Part shown: positions 8,437-17,193 of the stretch, piece by piece
Numbering within the stretch: the stretch's first letter is position 1
How the letters are laid out: each line of letters opens with the position of its first letter
NCBI GenBank assembly: GCA_964462595.1
Contig: CAYWXM010000024.1
Span: forward strand, 1 to 64,000
Direction: 5' to 3'
Origin: SURF-21 sp964462595
GTDB lineage: Bacteria; Actinomycetota; Geothermincolia; Geothermincolales; RBG-13-55-18
Length of the DNA: 64,000 nucleotides
Notes under the pieces: model-generated
Told to the model about the DNA's origin: nothing
Databases searched by the model: none
What the model saw: the letters and a program-made list of their open reading frames with translations, nothing else
Made by a program: the position numbers and the translations under genes

Positions 8437-9300
8437 TCATATCGCGAAGCTGCGGGTGATGAACTCGTGCAGCGTCTTCCATGTCTTTTCCTTCTGGCCA
8501 TCGACGCTTCCCGAAAGCAGGACGGCGATACTCTGGCCCATGCCGACCAGTGCGTAGGAGATGGTCTTGAGGTCCTTGAAGGGAAATATCTCGCCGGATT
8601 CCACGCCCTCCCTTATATCCTCCTCGATCCTTTGCGCCAGTTTTTCGTAGACGTCCTTGAGTTGCTCCATGAGGCGCCTGTTTCCCACCGTCTCGCCCAG
8701 GAGCATGTAAATGAGTTCGCTCCGCTCGAGGTAGAGATCCAGCAATTCCTGGCCCTTGATCTCAATACGGGTCACGAAATCAATTTTTTTCTTCTGCGCC
8801 AGCTTGTCGTCGATCTTTTCCATCGTGTTGCTGATAAGCCGCTTTATCACCTCTACCAGGATCTCCTCTTTGCTCTCGAAGTATACGTAGAAAGTCCCCT
8901 TGGCGATCCCCGTAGTCTGCACGATCTCGTCGATGGTCGTGCCGTGGTAACCCTTGGCGGCGAAGAGCTCGGTGGCGTTGGAGATGATGCGCTCCCTGCG
9001 GTCCACGACCTGCTTCTCCGGCTCCGGTTCACTACTGGCCTCGGCGGATCCCGAACTCACTATCACCCCGAACAGGCCCGAGATATCCCGCAAAGACATG
9101 CCGTAACGCGAACGCAGGTGCTCTATCATGCGCAGCCTCTCCAGGTGATGCTCTCCGAACATCGCTCTCTCGTCCGGCTGGGGCAGGATGCCCTCCTTGA
9201 TATAGCGACCGATCTGCGTGCGGCTCAGAGCCGATCCCGCATCCGTCTCGTAGGCCTTTACCAGACCATTGAGGTCCCAGCTTTTCTCTTTCTCCGCCAT
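8437..9300 (-). CDS. Chimeric MerR-like / TetR-family transcriptional regulator
   Basis: The 287-residue protein carries two DNA-binding modules. Residues ~1-80 look like a MerR-type winged helix (TQIGRYIKEGILPQPDERAM, then LERLRMIEHLRSRYGMSLRDI). A linker rich in Ser and Glu follows. Residues ~99-150 are a clear TetR helix-turn-helix (TTIDEIVQTTGIAKGTFYVYF), then a helical ligand-binding half to the C-terminus. TetR proteins usually repress exporters or lipid genes and are released by a small ligand. The downstream gene on the same strand is the AOR, 439 bases away. The start has only a weak AAGG site. Confidence 0.85.
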   Translation of the reverse strand: MAEKEKSWDLNGLVKAYETDAGSALSRTQIGRYIKEGILPQPDERAMFGEHHLERLRMIEHLRSRYGMSLRDISGLFGVIVSSGSAEASSEPEPEKQVVDRRERIISNATELFAAKGYHGTTIDEIVQTTGIAKGTFYVYFESKEEILVEVIKRLISNTMEKIDDKLAQKKKIDFVTRIEIKGQELLDLYLERSELIYMLLGETVGNRRLMEQLKDVYEKLAQRIEEDIREGVESGEIFPFKDLKTISYALVGMGQSIAVLLSGSVDGQKEKTWKTLHEFITRSFAI

Positions 9301-9520
9301 CGATCAACTGCCTTTTGATCCATCACTTTCCTGCGAATATGAGACATCTGAAAAAGATATCGGAAAACGACTGGCTAGTCAGTCATATAATAATATCCAT
9401 CGATAAACCCTGTCAACGATGCAGTGGACTGCGCGCCGCAAGGCCGCCAGGCATGAAACCCATGATGCAGTTTACCCTTCTCGGCAGATGGGAATATATT
9501 TCCTGAGGAGGTGGTCCGCC

Positions 9521-9910
9521 ATGACCGCAAGCGCGCTGGTGGTGGACGACGACAGGTTGTTGCTGCGCCTTATAGAGATCAACCTGACCAAGACCGGCAT
9601 GGAGGTCCTCCTTGCCGACAGCGGGAGAGAGGCCTTTCGCCTGGCGCAGGAAAAGAGGCCGGACATAATCCTGCTCGACCTCATGATGCCGATGATGGAC
9701 GGCTACGAGGTAATGCGCCTCCTTAAATCCTCGGACATCACCAAGGATATTCCGGTGGTGATGCTCACTGCCAAGTCCAGCCGGGGCGACCGAAACAGGT
9801 GCGAGGAGATGGGGGCCGTCGCTTACATAACCAAACCCTTCAACCTGCAGAACCTGCGCAAAACGGTCAGCAGCATAGTCGAATATGCCTCACGTGTTTT
9901 TCCAGAATGA
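9521..9910 (+). CDS. Stand-alone CheY-like response regulator
   Basis: The 129-residue protein is a single receiver domain: acidic pair D9/D10 (VVDDDR), phospho-acceptor Asp in IILLDLMMPMMDG, Thr/Lys switch residues in VVMLTAKS and YITKPFN. There is no output domain, so it must act by protein interaction or phosphotransfer. ATG 9521 has GAGGAGG at 9505-9511, 9 bases upstream; the upstream part of the frame is not translated. No histidine kinase is in the window. Confidence 0.9.
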   Translation: MTASALVVDDDRLLLRLIEINLTKTGMEVLLADSGREAFRLAQEKRPDIILLDLMMPMMDGYEVMRLLKSSDITKDIPVVMLTAKSSRGDRNRCEEMGAVAYITKPFNLQNLRKTVSSIVEYASRVFPE

Positions 9911-9950
9911 GCTTTCTGGAGAGGCAACCCAACCGGCTCGCGACCCGTAG

Positions 9951-10544
9951 CTATGGGGTCAGGAACTTCTGGAACAGGACCATCTGCTGGAGGTTCTTCA
10001 ACGCCCCACGTATCTTGAACCTGCCACCCCTCACGGCTTTTATCACCTTCTGCCCGTCCTCGCTCTTGAGCCACTGCAGCATCTGCTTGCCCTTGCCGGC
10101 GCCGGACAGGCTCAGCAGGAGAGCCAGCTCGGTCCCGATATAGATGTCCACCTCGTCGATGACGCCGTTTACCACTTCCACGTCGCTCGACTTGAAGATC
10201 ATGGTGGCGGCCATCTCCAGGTTCTCTATGTCCTGGATGGCCACCGAGACATTCATCCTGTCGGCCAGTTTCTTCTTGGACGGATTCTGGAGAAACCCCT
10301 TGACCATCTCGCTCATCATGAAGGTCAGGGGGCCAGGCTCCGCGTCCCGCAGGGTGACCGTGCCGCTCCCTGGAGGCAGCGTCTCGGCTTTTTGCCTGGA
10401 TGCCTGGGCGGCCACGGCCCCGCCCCCGACTAGGGCCAGGATCAAGGCTCTTCTCCTGCGCTTTCGCGATCTCTCCCTCTTCACTCCCTTCTTGAGCAGC
10501 TTTGACTCCTTCTCCGCCATCTTTTTAATCTCTCTCCTGCCCAC
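9951..10544 (-). CDS. SCP2-like sterol/lipid-carrier domain protein
   Basis: The 197-residue protein begins with a very basic segment (KRERSRKRRRRALILALVGG) that may be a membrane-proximal or twin-basic leader. Its C-terminal half resembles an SCP2 lipid-binding fold (ADRMNVSVAIQDIENLEMAA, MLQWLKSEDGQKVIKAVRGG). GTG at 10544 has AAGGAGG 5 bases upstream. It is a single-gene unit. The fold assignment is by pattern only. Confidence 0.5.
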   Translation of the reverse strand: MGRREIKKMAEKESKLLKKGVKRERSRKRRRRALILALVGGGAVAAQASRQKAETLPPGSGTVTLRDAEPGPLTFMMSEMVKGFLQNPSKKKLADRMNVSVAIQDIENLEMAATMIFKSSDVEVVNGVIDEVDIYIGTELALLLSLSGAGKGKQMLQWLKSEDGQKVIKAVRGGRFKIRGALKNLQQMVLFQKFLTP

Positions 10545-10942
10545 CTCTTCCTCCTTTTACTCAGCATGCATTTCAGGATCGGCGACGAACGGGCTGCGGC
10601 AAACGGGGGCCTTCCCCGGCTCGTACAAAACCCCGCTTGCTTTTCCCAGCCATATATCACGCGCCCGGCCAACCGCATCAGGTGAAATCTCGTGGCATCC
10701 CCCCGGCGCATCCCTCATATTCTACCCATTATCCGGGCGGGTAAATCCCCGCCTCCCTTCCGCAAGGAGTCCGGCCGGCATGGGCAGAACCTCATTGGCT
10801 GGCCCCGTCACAATGCCGTACGCACGGGTCCGCATGCAGCGCACCGGCAGGGTTGAGCGGATCGGCAGGCCCCCGATTCCGGCGGGGTGGAAAAGGGGCT
10901 TCATCCCCTTAGCTACCGAGCATGACCGACACACAAGCGAAG
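10545..10942. other. Gene-free stretch before tRNA-Ser(GCU)
   Basis: About 400 bases hold no convincing coding frame; overlapping frames show no family resemblance. The right part carries short GC-rich inverted repeats (for example AAGGGGCTTCATCCCCTT near 10892-10910). The 3' end of a tRNA gene and its terminator follow. Confidence 0.4.
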
Positions 10943-10972
10943 AAGCCCGGGAACCGCATTCCCGGGCTTTTT
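10943..10972. terminator. Intrinsic terminator next to tRNA-Ser(GCU)
   Basis: Perfect 11-bp arms 10943-10953 and 10959-10969 with a 5-base loop, followed by TTT on the plus strand and a CTTCTTCG tract on the minus strand. It lies just past the 3' end of the minus-strand tRNA gene. Confidence 0.75.
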
Positions 10973-10975
10973 CCC

Positions 10976-11066
10976 TGGCGGAAGGGGTGGGATTTGAACC
11001 CACGGTGCGGTCTCCCACACAATCGCTTAGCAGGCGATCACCTTAGGCCAGCTCGGTCACCCTTCC
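10976..11066 (-). tRNA. tRNA-Ser(GCU), CCA encoded
   Basis: The minus strand folds as a class II tRNA: acceptor GGAAGGG/CCCTTCC, anticodon stem TCGC/GCGA with loop CTGCTAA (anticodon GCU), a long variable arm, TTCAAAT in the T loop, discriminator G and an encoded CCA at 10976-10978. A -10 box TATAAT (11107 down to 11102) lies about 36 bases upstream of the 5' end. It reads AGC/AGU serine codons. Confidence 0.95.
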
Positions 11067-11309
11067 GGAAAACCTCTCCGCCCTTCTCAGGCACAAGACC
11101 AATTATAAGGCCCGCCACGAGGGCTTGCCATATACCCCGGGCACATTTCCTCGCCCCAGCCCACAGTGCGGGCTCGATCACGGGCAGCGAGAGCGGGAAA
11201 ATCGCGGACCTTTTCTTCATCCATCTCACGCCGAGAGCAGGCCGAGCTCCCGGTCCGGACTCCACGCACAGGAAGCGCGGGGTAACGGTCCGTGCGGCGC
11301 AGGATGCGG

Positions 11310-11522
11310 CTACGTGCCTCCTTGCCCGGTCCTGGTTATACGGTCGCAGATCAACTCGCCTCCGACGCATACGTTCTCCGGCGGGTTCTCTTTGATGGTC
11401 ACCACGTAAGCCTGCCTCGGAAATCCGTAGGCCTTCTCGAGTGCGTCCGTTATCTCCCTGGTCAGTGTCCTCTTGGAATCCAGGTCCTCGATGATCGGGC
11501 CATCAATAGTGACGTTCGGCAT
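11310..11522 (-). CDS. 4-oxalocrotonate tautomerase-family protein
   Basis: The 70-residue protein starts MPNVTIDGP, exposing the catalytic Pro after Met removal, and keeps a short beta-alpha-beta pattern (VVTIKENPPENVCVGG) of the tautomerase superfamily. These enzymes interconvert keto-enol isomers of small acids and act as oligomers. ATG 11522 is chosen: AGGAGGGGAG precedes it, and the Pro-2 requirement excludes the longer frame to 11573. It lies alone; the substrate is unknown. Confidence 0.82.
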   Translation of the reverse strand: MPNVTIDGPIIEDLDSKRTLTREITDALEKAYGFPRQAYVVTIKENPPENVCVGGELICDRITRTGQGGT

Positions 11523-11639
11523 CTCCCCTCCTTTCAAGGCCATGTACCTGTCCCGCCCGTGGCGGGGGAACATGTATCTCCGTCACTATATATGTTCCCT
11601 TTAGAAGGCACCGTATAAACGAGGGATCAACTGAGTGGC

Positions 11640-11969
11640 TCAGGGCTTCTCCTCCAGGACGGCCGCGGTCTGTTTCAGCTCACGGTCCCGGTAATAGTCG
11701 ATGGTAATGGTGTCGCCGACCTCGCGCTTGCGGATCTCGAGTACCACCTCGTCCATGGATTCCACGGCCGTGCCGTCTATGGACACGATGATATCACCGG
11801 TTTCCAGTCCAGCCTCGTCGGCTGGCGCGCCAGCGACGACTCGCTGCACGATGGCGCCGCTATCGATGGGGAGATCGTACTGTTCAGCCACGTTAAGGGT
11901 CAGGGTGGAGCCGGTGAAACCGAGCCAGGGATGGACGGCCGACCCGCTCGCGATCAGCTCGTCGATCAC
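11640..11969 (-). pseudogene. Remnant of an HtrA/DegP protease: C-terminal PDZ domain only
   Basis: The 109 residues match the end of HtrA-type serine proteases: the linker helix VIDELIASGSAVHPWLGF followed by a full PDZ domain (GAIVQRVVAGAPADEAGL, GDIIVSIDGTAVESMDEV). The frame continues upstream for 12 codons into coding-like sequence (KDIDAALP) before an in-frame TGA, and no protease domain precedes it. GTG 11969 has no ribosome site. The simplest reading is a truncated gene, though an expressed free PDZ domain is possible. Confidence 0.7.
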
Positions 11970-12066
11970 CGGCAGGGCTGCATCGATATCTTTATAATAC
12001 AGTCAGGATATTAGCCGGCGGGTGTTAAGAAAATGTGAAGATAATACGGTGCGGGGCAGCGCCATC

Positions 12067-12993
12067 TTAACCCATCAACGATTCGAAAAGCCACGTGGAG
12101 AGGTAACGCTCGCCGCACGAGGGGAAGATCACCACCAGCAGCTTGCCCTCGCTCTCTTCCCGCCTCGCCACCTGCAGCGCCGCCCAGGTCGCGGCGCCCG
12201 AGGATATGCCGGCGAGGATGCCCTCCTCCCTGGCCAGCCTGCGCGCGGTCTCCCCCGCGTCCTCATCGCTGACGGCGATGACCTCGTCGATGAGGTCCAT
12301 CCTGAGCACGTCGGGGATGAACCCCGCCCCTATCCCCTGTATCCCGTGCGGTCCCGGCTCACCTCCGGAGAGGACGGGTGAACCCTCGGGTTCCACGGCC
12401 ACCACGTAAAAATCGGGTTTTCTCTCCTTGATGGCCTCCGCTATCCCGGTGATGGTACCCCCGGTGCCCACCCCGGCGACCAGGATATCGACCCTTCCCT
12501 CCGTGTCCTCCCATATCTCCCTTGCCGTGGTCTCCCTGTGTACGGCGGGGTTGGCGGGGTTCTTGAACTGCTGCGGCATGAATCCGCCCGGCGTATTTGC
12601 CAGCAACTCCTCGGCCCTGGCGATAGCGCCCTTCATGCCCTTCACCCCCGGGGTCATCACCAGTTCCGCCCCCAGGGCGGCAAGCAGCTTCCTGCGCTCC
12701 ACGCTCATGGAGTCGGGCATGGTAAGGATGAGGCGATATCCCCTGGACGCGCACACGAAAGCGAGGGCGATGCCGGTGTTGCCGCTGGTCGGCTCGATGA
12801 TAACGCTGCCCTCGCCGATAAGCCCCTTGCCCTCCGCATCCTCGATCATGCTCACGCCGATGCGGTCCTTGATACTGGAGAGGGGGTTAAAGAGCTCGAG
12901 CTTGGCGTATATCTCCGCCCCGCACCCCTCCGCCATGCGGTTGATCCTCACCAGGGGGGTATTCCCGACCGTCTTCGTGATGTTCTCGAACAT
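12067..12993 (-). CDS. cysK: Cysteine synthase A (O-acetylserine sulfhydrylase)
   Basis: The 308-residue fold-type II PLP enzyme makes cysteine from O-acetylserine and sulfide. PLP lysine is in SSIKDR (about K42), the substrate loop is TSGNTGIA (~68-75), and the phosphate-binding loop is GTGGT (~175). SGAATWAA near the C-terminus holds the serine that contacts the pyridine N. Length is normal. It is a single gene; the MFENI start follows a GAGGTGAG stretch. It marks the left, core-genome edge of the tRNA-Ser hot spot. A cystathionine-beta-synthase-like activity is less likely because no regulatory domain is present. Confidence 0.93.
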   Translation of the reverse strand: MFENITKTVGNTPLVRINRMAEGCGAEIYAKLELFNPLSSIKDRIGVSMIEDAEGKGLIGEGSVIIEPTSGNTGIALAFVCASRGYRLILTMPDSMSVERRKLLAALGAELVMTPGVKGMKGAIARAEELLANTPGGFMPQQFKNPANPAVHRETTAREIWEDTEGRVDILVAGVGTGGTITGIAEAIKERKPDFYVVAVEPEGSPVLSGGEPGPHGIQGIGAGFIPDVLRMDLIDEVIAVSDEDAGETARRLAREEGILAGISSGAATWAALQVARREESEGKLLVVIFPSCGERYLSTWLFESLMG

Positions 12994-13039
12994 CCTCAGC
13001 TATCTCACCTCTTCAAATGAAAGGACATTTTTAGAGATC

Positions 13040-13094
13040 CTGGCGGAGAGGGTGGGATTCGAACCCCACGAGACCCCCCAACGGTTTTCGAGAC
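13040..13094 (-). repeat. Degenerate 3' fragment of tRNA-Ser(CGA)
   Basis: This stretch resembles the 3' half of the intact tRNA-Ser(CGA) at 21485-21576, from the anticodon loop (GGTTTTCGAGA) to the encoded CCA, but it lacks the variable arm and has an extra C in the T arm. No 5' half follows. It is likely an old attachment-site relic at the outer edge of the islands. Confidence 0.75.
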
Positions 13095-13182
13095 AGAGGC
13101 ATCATTGATCGGCAATAATCTTCATCGTTTGCCCCATATCAATCGTCCGACTCCATGATGATAGCATACCGCATCTCATTGC

Positions 13183-14370
13183 TCAGGCCGTATCCTCCAG
13201 CGTCCCGGCCTTGGCCGGCGCCTCGGCATGGCGCCTGTCGACCCAACCCTTGGTCCTCTTCGCTATCCAGACCAGGCTCAGCATGATCGGCACCTCCTCC
13301 AGCACGCCCACCACGGTGGCCAGCGCAGCCCCCGACTTCAGGCCGAAGAGGGAGACGGCAACCGCCACCGCCAACTCGAAGAAGTTGGAAGCGGCGACGA
13401 AACCGGCCGGGGCGGCGACCTCGAAGTTGATCCTCCACAGCCAGGCCCAGCCGTAGCTGAAGGCGAAGATGAAGTAGGTCTGGATGGTCAGGGGAACAGC
13501 GATCATTATGATGTGCAGGGGGTTCTCCACGATCGTCTTCCCCTGGTAGATGAAGAGGATGATCAGGGTTAGGAGCAGGCTCACCACGGTGACGTTGCTG
13601 AGCTTTTTCAGAAACACGTTCTCGAACCAGTCCGCTCCCTTGCGCTTTAACAGGTACCTGCGGGACATGTACCCGAAGAACAGGGGGATGACCACGAAGA
13701 GCACCACCGAGATGATGACCGTGTCCCAGGGGATGCTGATGCCGGAGACCCCCATGAGAAAGACGACGATGGGGGCGTAGGCGAAGAGGATGATGGTGTC
13801 GTTGATGGCCACCTGGATCAGGGTATAGGCGGGGTCGCCGTCGGAGAGGTAGCTCCAGACGAAGACCATGGCGGTGCAGGGGGCGGCCCCCAGCAGGATG
13901 GCGCCGGCTAAGTATTCCTTGCCCAGGTCGTAAGGGATCCAGGCCCTGAAGATGACCAATAAGAACAGGCTCGCGAAGAGATACATGGTGAACGGCTTCA
14001 CCAGCCAGTTGGACGCCGTGGTCACCACCACGCCCTTAGGCTTCTTGCCCGCCTGCAGGATGCTCGCGAAGTCTATCTTGAGCATCATGGGGTAGATCAT
14101 CAGCCAGATGAGCACGGCGATGGGTAGCGAGACCTGGGCGTAGGTCGCCTTCTCCAGGGCGTCCGCCGTGGCGGGCAGGAAGTACCCGATGATCGTGCCT
14201 ATGGTTATACAGATCACCACCCAGATGGAGAGATAGCGGTCGAAAACGCTTAAGTGTTTTTTCTCCCCGGTGGCTATCTCGCAGGCCTCCTCGGCTGATT
14301 TGGGGGCTATAGTGCCTTCGATGCATGCCGGGACCATGGGATTCTCTTTATCGATATTTTGCTCTTCCAT
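13183..14370 (-). CDS. acr3: Arsenite efflux transporter Acr3
   Basis: The 395-residue membrane protein has about ten hydrophobic segments and the conserved Acr3 motifs, including the catalytic Cys segment LLGAAPCTAMVFVWSYLS in TM4 and the AASNFFELAVAV helix in TM9. It expels As(III) as an electrochemically driven antiporter. ATG 14370 is chosen because AGGAGG ends 6 bases upstream, while ATG 14376 overlaps that site. It lies 36 bases downstream of arsR on the same strand and is probably controlled by it. No arsenate reductase gene is present here. Confidence 0.93.
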   Translation of the reverse strand: MEEQNIDKENPMVPACIEGTIAPKSAEEACEIATGEKKHLSVFDRYLSIWVVICITIGTIIGYFLPATADALEKATYAQVSLPIAVLIWLMIYPMMLKIDFASILQAGKKPKGVVVTTASNWLVKPFTMYLFASLFLLVIFRAWIPYDLGKEYLAGAILLGAAPCTAMVFVWSYLSDGDPAYTLIQVAINDTIILFAYAPIVVFLMGVSGISIPWDTVIISVVLFVVIPLFFGYMSRRYLLKRKGADWFENVFLKKLSNVTVVSLLLTLIILFIYQGKTIVENPLHIIMIAVPLTIQTYFIFAFSYGWAWLWRINFEVAAPAGFVAASNFFELAVAVAVSLFGLKSGAALATVVGVLEEVPIMLSLVWIAKRTKGWVDRRHAEAPAKAGTLEDTA

Positions 14371-14406
14371 GGTCATCCTCCTGGAGCTATCGTGGACATT
14401 TCCAGA

Positions 14407-14742
14407 CTATTCATCGCATGTCTTCTCCCCAAGCTTGCCGCGATGTCCCAGGTGGCGCAGAAAGACGTCCGTAACGCGGTCCAGCTTATCCTCGGCCACC
14501 GAGTAGTAGGAAGACGTTCCTTCCTTCCTTACTCTCAGGATCTCGCTCTCCTTCAATACGTTAAGATGGTGGGAAGCCAGCTGCTGGGAGATACCCAGCT
14601 CTCCTTCCACCTCGCACACGCATCTCTCGCTCCGCAGGAGAAGGCACACGATGCGCAGGCGATTGGGGTCGGACAACGTCTTAAGGCTATCCGCCAACTC
14701 CACGATTCCCGGGTCTTCTACGCATCTCAATTCCTTTTTCAT
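14407..14742 (-). CDS. arsR: ArsR-family arsenic-responsive repressor
   Basis: The 111-residue winged-helix protein has the ArsR metal motif CVC at the start of helix 3 (RSERCVCEVEGEL) and a recognition helix SQQLASHHLNVLKE. Binding of As(III) or Sb(III) to the cysteines releases it from DNA. ATG 14742 has GGGGGAGGG upstream. It leads the arsR-acr3 operon, with a consensus promoter at 14799-14826 on the same strand, so autoregulation is expected. Confidence 0.93.
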   Translation of the reverse strand: MKKELRCVEDPGIVELADSLKTLSDPNRLRIVCLLLRSERCVCEVEGELGISQQLASHHLNVLKESEILRVRKEGTSSYYSVAEDKLDRVTDVFLRHLGHRGKLGEKTCDE

Positions 14743-14798
14743 GCTCTTCCCTCCCCCGATCTTTAACCAATATATGTTTTTACTAACCATAATTTGTG

Positions 14799-14826
14799 TA
14801 TATAACCGACGGCTGGGCATTGTCAA
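14799..14826 (-). promoter_or_regulatory. Promoter of the arsR-acr3 operon
   Basis: On the minus strand TTGACA (14826-14821) is followed by a 16-base spacer and TATATA (14804-14799), close to a perfect sigma-70-type promoter. AT-rich imperfect repeats (ACCATAATTT, ACCAATATAT) lie between it and arsR and could be the repressor site. Confidence 0.7.
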
Positions 14827-15174
<348 letters not shown>

Positions 15175-15348
15175 TCATCGCCCGAAATAAGATATTTCCT
15201 GGAAAAGCGCGCTTTCCTGAAGTGCAAGTTAACAGGTACTACCATTAATCCTTTACATTATTTCGCCGTACTTGGCACTATGTTTGCCACAATTCGGCCA
15301 CAATCCGAGAATATATAACCGCCCTATGAACCCCGAACACAGAATATG

Positions 15349-15948
15349 TTACATCTTCGCTGGTATATAGACCTTCTTAATTCGTATCAGGGCTTTGTAT
15401 TCTGGTTCCAGGTTTTCATAGTTCTCTATAAGCAGGTCAACGAAGGCATCACGGTCTATCAATGTTACTGGTCTAGTCGACCTCTCTGGCTCAGACAAAC
15501 CGTCTCTCGTGAAACCTCCTGTAGAAACAAAGAGCCCGCTTTCACCATCCCGCAAGGTGGCAATGAAGTTGCGTAAATCAGGGCCAGAAGCTGCAGAGGT
15601 TCTGTGTTTAACTTGGACTTTTATACGCGGGTTCTGAAAGCCAAATGCATCCGGGTGGGCTATAATATCGACTCCACGGTCCGGGCCAGGTGGGCTTACA
15701 GCGGTGCGAAAGCCCATCGACCTTAGCAGTGCCGCAACGAGGTCCTGAAAATCGTAAGGGTTTATGCTGCTGATAGCATCCGAAATCGACTCGTCTGCTT
15801 TTTCCTTCACATCATCGTAAAAAGGTGTTGCAGCTGCTTCTTCCTCCTCTTCAATAATTTCTGTTGGTACGCTCTCGCCCTTAATCAATCCCTCGATTTC
15901 CTTCATATGCTTGTCGAACCTGAAAATGGTTAAGGTGCTTCCCAGCAC
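15349..15948 (-). CDS. Mrr-like restriction endonuclease domain protein
   Basis: The 199-residue protein has a C-terminal PD-(D/E)XK-type nuclease domain of the Mrr_cat family: the INPYDFQDLVAALLRSMGF helix, the acidic residue in PDRGVDIIA, and QVKHR as the Q-x-K element. Mrr-type enzymes cut modified foreign DNA. The N-terminal ~65 residues are acidic and unlike a known domain. GTG 15948 is the first standard start; the frame remains open for about 45 codons upstream without a start, so the gene may be 5' truncated. Lower GC than neighbours and its place in the island suggest transfer. Confidence 0.75.
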   Translation of the reverse strand: MLGSTLTIFRFDKHMKEIEGLIKGESVPTEIIEEEEEAAATPFYDDVKEKADESISDAISSINPYDFQDLVAALLRSMGFRTAVSPPGPDRGVDIIAHPDAFGFQNPRIKVQVKHRTSAASGPDLRNFIATLRDGESGLFVSTGGFTRDGLSEPERSTRPVTLIDRDAFVDLLIENYENLEPEYKALIRIKKVYIPAKM

Positions 15949-16265
15949 ATTTTTAACGGGGGATATCTTTTTCCTTTCATGGCTCCATCCTCTCAGAACT
16001 TGGAGCCTCCAGGAAAGTAGGGGCGGTTCACTTTTTACCTTTCGTGAACACCTGACCCTATGTGTTTCTTGAACGGCTGGAATGATAACTTAACACACAC
16101 GGTTTTTAGTCTATTGCTCTATTATGAGGAGTTTCCTCATGGGGCTTCAAGTCCCCCTCCGACACCATCATATAAGACCCCGGCGACAAGCCGGGGTTCT
16201 ATCGTTCTGCGGCAGGCAGTCCGCGGTTTTTCCGGCCCGGTGGTCCCCTCCCAGGGAAGGAGTTC
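15949..16265. other. Gap with possible insertion-sequence debris
   Basis: No complete gene. On the minus strand a 16-codon frame at 15930-15980 starts MKGKRYPP after a GGAUGGAGCC leader, which recalls the start of some IS3-type orfA genes, but it stops at once. The right part holds the hairpin at 16177-16197. Confidence 0.3.
16177..16197. terminator. Hairpin downstream of the corrinoid-protein gene
   Basis: Arms ACCCCGGC (16177-16184) and GCCGGGGT (16190-16197) with a 5-base loop, 70 bases past the minus-strand corrinoid gene; on that strand it is followed by CTTATAT. Likely the operon terminator. Confidence 0.6.
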
Positions 16266-16946
16266 TCATGATGCGTTCCATTCCTCGAATATCCGTACCG
16301 CGTCAACAGCATCATTTCCCAGGGCATCCAGCCCGAACCTGTCGACGAGTTCCTGTGTCGTGCACGCTCCCCCGATAGCGATCTTGACCTTTTCGCGCAG
16401 TCCGGCCTCGCGGATGGAGTCGACTATCTCCCCGATGGAAGCGATTGTCGGCGTGATGAGTACGGACATTCCCACCAGCGAGGCGCCGCTCTCCTCGAGG
16501 GCATCGACGACCCTCGATTCTGGAACGTCCACACCCAGGTCTATGACCTCGAAGCCGGCTGATGTAAGCATGGTGGCGACCAGGTTCTTGCCGATGTCAT
16601 GGACGTCGCCTTTTACCGTGAAGAGTACGACCGGCCCCTTGCGCGCGGCGGCGTCTCCCCTGATCATGGGCTCGAGGATCTCCATTGCGTCCTTCATGGT
16701 CTCTCCGGCCAGCACCAGATCCGCGAGGTAATACTCCTCCGCCTGGAACAGCTCTCCTATTTCCTTCATGCCGTCTCCCAACCCCTTCAGAGCGATGTCC
16801 AGGGGAGGAGTACCGGCATCGAGGGCTTCTCTTACTACCGGCTTGATGTTCTCTATATCCAGCTCGACCAGGGTCTTCCTGACCTTTTCAACGGCATCCA
16901 CCCGCTCCACCTCCATGTTTTTGTTCGGCCACGGCACTGGGAACAT
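16266..16946 (-). CDS. Corrinoid-binding methyl-transfer protein (MtaC/MtbC family)
   Basis: The protein has an N-terminal helical cap domain (~residues 10-90) and a B12-binding Rossmann domain with the DxHxxG motif (VKGDVHDIGKN, His is the lower cobalt ligand), then SVLITPT and IGGACTT loops typical of cobalamin proteins that carry a methyl group between methyltransferases. Start is uncertain: ATG 16946 and ATG 16916 lack good ribosome sites, while a GTG a few codons later follows GGAGGTGG. It shares an islet with a UroD-family methyltransferase and a kinase-dehydrogenase fusion, which suggests a demethylation or methyl-transfer route. Confidence 0.88.
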   Translation of the reverse strand: MFPVPWPNKNMEVERVDAVEKVRKTLVELDIENIKPVVREALDAGTPPLDIALKGLGDGMKEIGELFQAEEYYLADLVLAGETMKDAMEILEPMIRGDAAARKGPVVLFTVKGDVHDIGKNLVATMLTSAGFEVIDLGVDVPESRVVDALEESGASLVGMSVLITPTIASIGEIVDSIREAGLREKVKIAIGGACTTQELVDRFGLDALGNDAVDAVRIFEEWNAS

Positions 16947-17193
16947 TATAACGAGTATTTCCCATATGCACCTCCCATCGACAATATTCCACTATTCTGC
17001 GGGCCCTTCCGTTACGCTTGATGTTTTACACCCTGTCAATTGTACCCAAAGAGAGCTGACTGCTTTGCTTATCAGAGGGGGTGAGTGTCCGGTAAGCCAG
17101 TGACTAATACATACTACCTGACATTATCTCTTCCATTTTCGCAAGCGCTTTGCCGTAGGAGCCTGGGAAGAGGTGGCCGTAGACATCCATGGT

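Noticed and set aside
13021..13108. A functional tRNA-Ser at 13.04 kb
   Set aside because: Only the 3' half is present and the variable arm is missing, so it cannot fold as a tRNA.
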